From Roseburia sp. AM59-24XD (GTDB taxonomy: Bacteria; Bacillota; Clostridia; Lachnospirales; Lachnospiraceae): a stretch of 64,000 bases of DNA. The notes beneath the pieces are model-generated. The model saw only the letters and a list, made by a program, of their open reading frames with translations, did not search any database and was not told the origin of the DNA. Position 1 is the stretch's first letter; every line of letters begins with the position of its first letter. The stretch covers positions 18,626-82,625 of the forward strand of contig NZ_QUET01000018.1 of assembly GCF_003478445.1 (NCBI RefSeq), written 5' to 3'. Of the stretch, positions 63,885 through 64,000 are shown piece by piece. A program made the position numbers and the translations under genes.

Positions 63885-64000
63885 TATAATAACTCAAACT
63901 GATATGTAATGACTTTTGTCAAGAGTAAATTCGAAAAAAATCAAAAAAAATTAATTATTCTGTTTTCTGAAGGCACCCAGAAAGAGCTTCGGAGTATCAG

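Noticed and set aside
63885..64000. Possible gene or signal at the right edge
   Set aside because: A/T-rich sequence with no ribosome site or start seen in the last 116 bases.

Overview
The window looks like a chromosomal segment of a gut Lachnospiraceae (Roseburia / Agathobacter / Butyrivibrio / Lachnospira type). The grounds are the mix of gene families: secreted GH5 glucanase, GH31 alpha-xylosidase, pyruvate formate-lyase, a flagellin with a sigma-28 promoter, a T-box in front of thrS, TSCPD and COG1361-type proteins. Shine-Dalgarno sites are strong (AGGAGG) and the chromosomal part has moderate GC. No rRNA, tRNA or CRISPR array was seen.

Layout. 1-4.7 kb: 3' part of a diguanylate cyclase, a secreted leucine-rich-repeat protein and a secreted Ig-like/GH5 cellulase. 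4.8-9.8 kb: an ABC export module (ATPase, membrane-anchored COG1361/CARDB-like protein, MacB-type permease), then a convergent AraC regulator. 10-15.3 kb: pyruvate kinase, a TSCPD protein, a sirtuin, and T-box-controlled thrS. 15.4-20.8 kb: a sigma-28 flagellar unit (large DUF6240-like protein, flagellin, frameshifted FliS-like chaperone). 20.8-24.8 kb: malQ, HIT hydrolase, FMN-reductase/SCP2 fusion, rhomboid protease. 24.9-25.5 kb: a roughly 530-bp imperfect palindrome with its own consensus promoter, the most striking unexplained structure. 25.5-32.2 kb: Fur/Zur regulator and ZnuA lipoprotein, a GLUG-like secreted protein, a GH31 enzyme. 32.4-40.6 kb: pflB, pflA, Dabb protein, LysR regulator, metE, metF.

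40.6-48.25 kb is an AT-rich, decayed Tn916-like integrative element. It carries a toxin-antitoxin pair, ArdA and TcpC fragments joined by an internal deletion, an ECF sigma/ABC cargo operon, a truncated VanY-like gene, xis and int. It lies between near-identical 19-bp repeats that coincide with a CIRCE-like operator just upstream of clpB. 48.3-53.4 kb: clpB, putP and a small helical protein. 53.5-58.2 kb: a tiny peptide-sized gene, two exporter-type ABC half-transporters and a short AraC regulator, possibly a peptide export/signalling locus. 58.3-63.9 kb: a secreted NlpC/P60-like protein, a GntR-ABC operon and aroB.

Quality note: at least eleven otherwise intact genes or gene ends are each repaired by adding one base (fliS-like, SCP2 fusion, GLUG protein, metE twice, sigma factor, int, both ABC exporters, small AraC, aroB). 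All are deletions, often in short homopolymers. The pattern fits base under-calling in the sequence better than independent pseudogene formation, so these genes may be intact in the living organism. They are typed here as pseudogenes only because they are broken as given.
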